A stretch of DNA of 37,980 bases from Roseiconus nitratireducens. Its GTDB lineage: Bacteria > Planctomycetota > Planctomycetia > Pirellulales > Pirellulaceae. Both the position numbers and the translations under genes were made by a program. The notes under the pieces were generated by a model. It had not been told where the DNA came from, did no database searches, and saw only the letters and a list, made by a program, of their open reading frames with translations. Position 1 is the stretch's first letter. Each line of letters begins with the position of its first letter. This document shows positions 36,795 to 37,980 of this stretch, piece after piece. The stretch lies in assembly GCF_008629675.1 (NCBI RefSeq), contig NZ_VWOX01000029.1, positions 1 through 37,980 on the forward strand, in the 5' to 3' direction.

Positions 36795-37475
36795 TCAAGC
36801 TGGGCTTTTGTTGATCAGCAGAGCCCAGCTACCGTTGCTGGTTTTAATGTCTACGCCCTCTAGCTTCATCTCTTCGAGTCGTTTGCGAAGTCGCCTTGCC
36901 GTTCGGTGAACGGTGTCGTCGTCAATAAACTCATCCTTCCAGACATCCCGTTTCAGGTTGTCCAAATGAACGTAATGGCATGGCCGAGCGTTTAGACGAT
37001 TCAGCAAACGGAAGATGACTGAATTGTCGATTTCAAATGGCCCTTGCTTGCCGCATTTCAAAGTCATGGACGAGAAGTCCACGATCAGGTTAGACAGGCT
37101 TTGGGTGCTATTGTTCTTGGACTTAATCGTGCTGATGTACTTGCCGATTTGTTCGGAGGTGAAGACCGATTGGCTAATTGGATTGATTCCGAGTTCGGAC
37201 ATGACTTGGATGGCATCGACTCCGAGAAGCTCAGCGACCTCACGCATAGACCAGAAATCATGCAGTCCGCCTTTGTGACCCAAAGTTCGAACAAACTCCA
37301 AGGTTTCACCGTTTCGGATCATGTAGTCTTCGTCAACTTCCCTCCCGTCAACCAGTGCCTCTGCGTCATCGGGAATGTTGAAGGCATCCTTCAGCACTCT
37401 GCGTGCTTGATTCACTGTCTGGCCAACGAACTCAAAGCGGCCCTCGTTGGCACCATGAACGATTCGAACTGACAT
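36795..37475 (-). CDS. Beta-grasp domain fused to HTH and winged-helix domains
   Basis: This 226-residue protein begins (ATG 37475) with a segment of about 70 residues, MSVRIVHGANEGRFEF and FVGQTVNQARRVLKDAF, ending NGETLEFVRTLGHKGG. It has the strand-helix-strand pattern and Gly-Gly end (residues 69 and 70) of a ubiquitin-like/MoaD-like fold. An HTH of the excisionase kind follows (SMREVAELLGVDAIQVM, about 76 to 112), then a winged helix of the OmpR type (about 145 to 226). The domain choice suggests a regulator in the element. It starts 16 nt after the preceding gene, with a weak ribosome binding site. Confidence 0.65.
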   Translation of the reverse strand: MSVRIVHGANEGRFEFVGQTVNQARRVLKDAFNIPDDAEALVDGREVDEDYMIRNGETLEFVRTLGHKGGLHDFWSMREVAELLGVDAIQVMSELGINPISQSVFTSEQIGKYISTIKSKNNSTQSLSNLIVDFSSMTLKCGKQGPFEIDNSVIFRLLNRLNARPCHYVHLDNLKRDVWKDEFIDDDTVHRTARRLRKRLEEMKLEGVDIKTSNGSWALLINKSPA

Positions 37476-37491
37476 TGGCGGATTCTTTTTG

Positions 37492-37980
37492 TTAGCTCTT
37501 GTTGAATATGGGGCCAAGACCAGGGATCTTTGAGGCTTCTTCGTCAATGGCTACTTCCAGTTCTTGGCGAGTCGCCTTTGTTTCACTGCCGTAATGATCG
37601 TTGAGGCGTTTGAGAGCCTTCCCTATTACCACTTGCTTGAGCTTGCCTTTCATGTTTACTTCTTCCTGGGAAGAAAGTTTCATGCTCGAAACATACGGGT
37701 AGCAATGCTGATGAAAGGTTTTCAGAATCTTGTCAGCCCCAAGTCGATTTTTTACGAACCCATCTGCCAGATGAACACGATCAGTAATGCTCTCGATATT
37801 GACCGTATGAAATGGATGAGTCGGATCGGCATTGGCCTCTTCTTGTTCCTGCTTCTGCTTAGCTTTGTAATGGTCGCTGCTCAGGTACTCTTGACGCTGG
37901 CGTTCAACCTCGGCTTCTCGCTCAATTCTTTGGATTTCATCCCAACGGTGTTGAAGGCGATTCACGAAGAAGCGGCCTAG
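37492..37980 (-). CDS. Charged helical protein, 5' end at the window edge
   Basis: The frame is open to the right edge, so the start is probably outside; a GTG at 37965 is the first internal candidate but lacks a ribosome binding site. The N-terminal part seen is a charged coiled coil (RIEREAEVERQRQEYL, KAKQKQEQEEANAD). The rest has VHLADGFVKNRLGADKIL and a basic/acidic C-terminus. It precedes the beta-grasp gene in the same operon. The function is unknown. Confidence 0.5.
   Translation of the reverse strand, partial: LGRFFVNRLQHRWDEIQRIEREAEVERQRQEYLSSDHYKAKQKQEQEEANADPTHPFHTVNIESITDRVHLADGFVKNRLGADKILKTFHQHCYPYVSSMKLSSQEEVNMKGKLKQVVIGKALKRLNDHYGSETKATRQELEVAIDEEASKIPGLGPIFNKS

Overview
The window looks like an accessory region (integrated element, ICE or plasmid-derived island) of a Planctomycetota-like bacterium. 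That assignment is an inference. It rests on moderate GC, many small acidic proteins without close relatives, GTG and TTG starts, and a beta-grasp/HTH protein of a style I associate with Planctomycetes. No rRNA, tRNA or CRISPR array was seen.

Left backbone, about 1 to 11.0 kb. A partial plus-strand winged-helix-like gene runs off the left edge. It is followed by a minus-strand array of small genes with a mobile-element character: several short conserved unknowns, two tandem paralogues, a HAD phosphatase-like protein, a tyrosine recombinase, an excisionase-like HTH protein, a RuvB-like AAA+ ATPase and an ArdC-type antirestriction protein. Nearly every transcription unit here is preceded by the same 13-nt motif on the minus strand, TGACACCCGCTTG. 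There are 11 exact copies and one 11/13 copy, usually 30 to 43 nt before the start codon. In five genes the TGA of the motif is also the stop codon of the preceding gene. A pyrimidine-purine step follows the motif at a fixed offset in 11 of 12 copies. I read it as a compact element-specific promoter or leader signal; a cassette recombination site is the main alternative.

Defence cargo, about 11.1 to 34.4 kb. First comes a plus-strand coiled-coil gene of unknown role. Next is a minus-strand three-gene module: a zinc-ribbon/HEPN-like protein, a CD-NTase (oligonucleotide cyclase family) and a four-TM S-4TM-like effector, so a CBASS-like system with an unusual accessory. Divergent from it is a long, tightly overlapping plus-strand operon: XRE regulator, ImmA/IrrE-like peptidase, HEAGH peptidase-like protein, BrxF, BrxC (DUF6079-like), a RecD2-like helicase fused to a PD-(D/E)XK-like nuclease, a small winged-helix protein, a PglX-like adenine methylase, an SNF2 helicase (BrxHII/DrmD-like), PglZ, and a last gene with a possible BrxA-like N-terminus and a HEPN-like C-terminus. 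The order matches BREX type 3 with extra parts.

Right backbone, about 34.4 kb to the end. This is again minus strand: an acidic unknown, a ParB-like nuclease/partition-fold protein between two small unknowns, another small unknown after a long inverted repeat, a beta-grasp/HTH/winged-helix regulator, and a gene cut by the right edge. The cargo therefore seems to sit inside a minus-strand mobile-element backbone, next to the ArdC gene.
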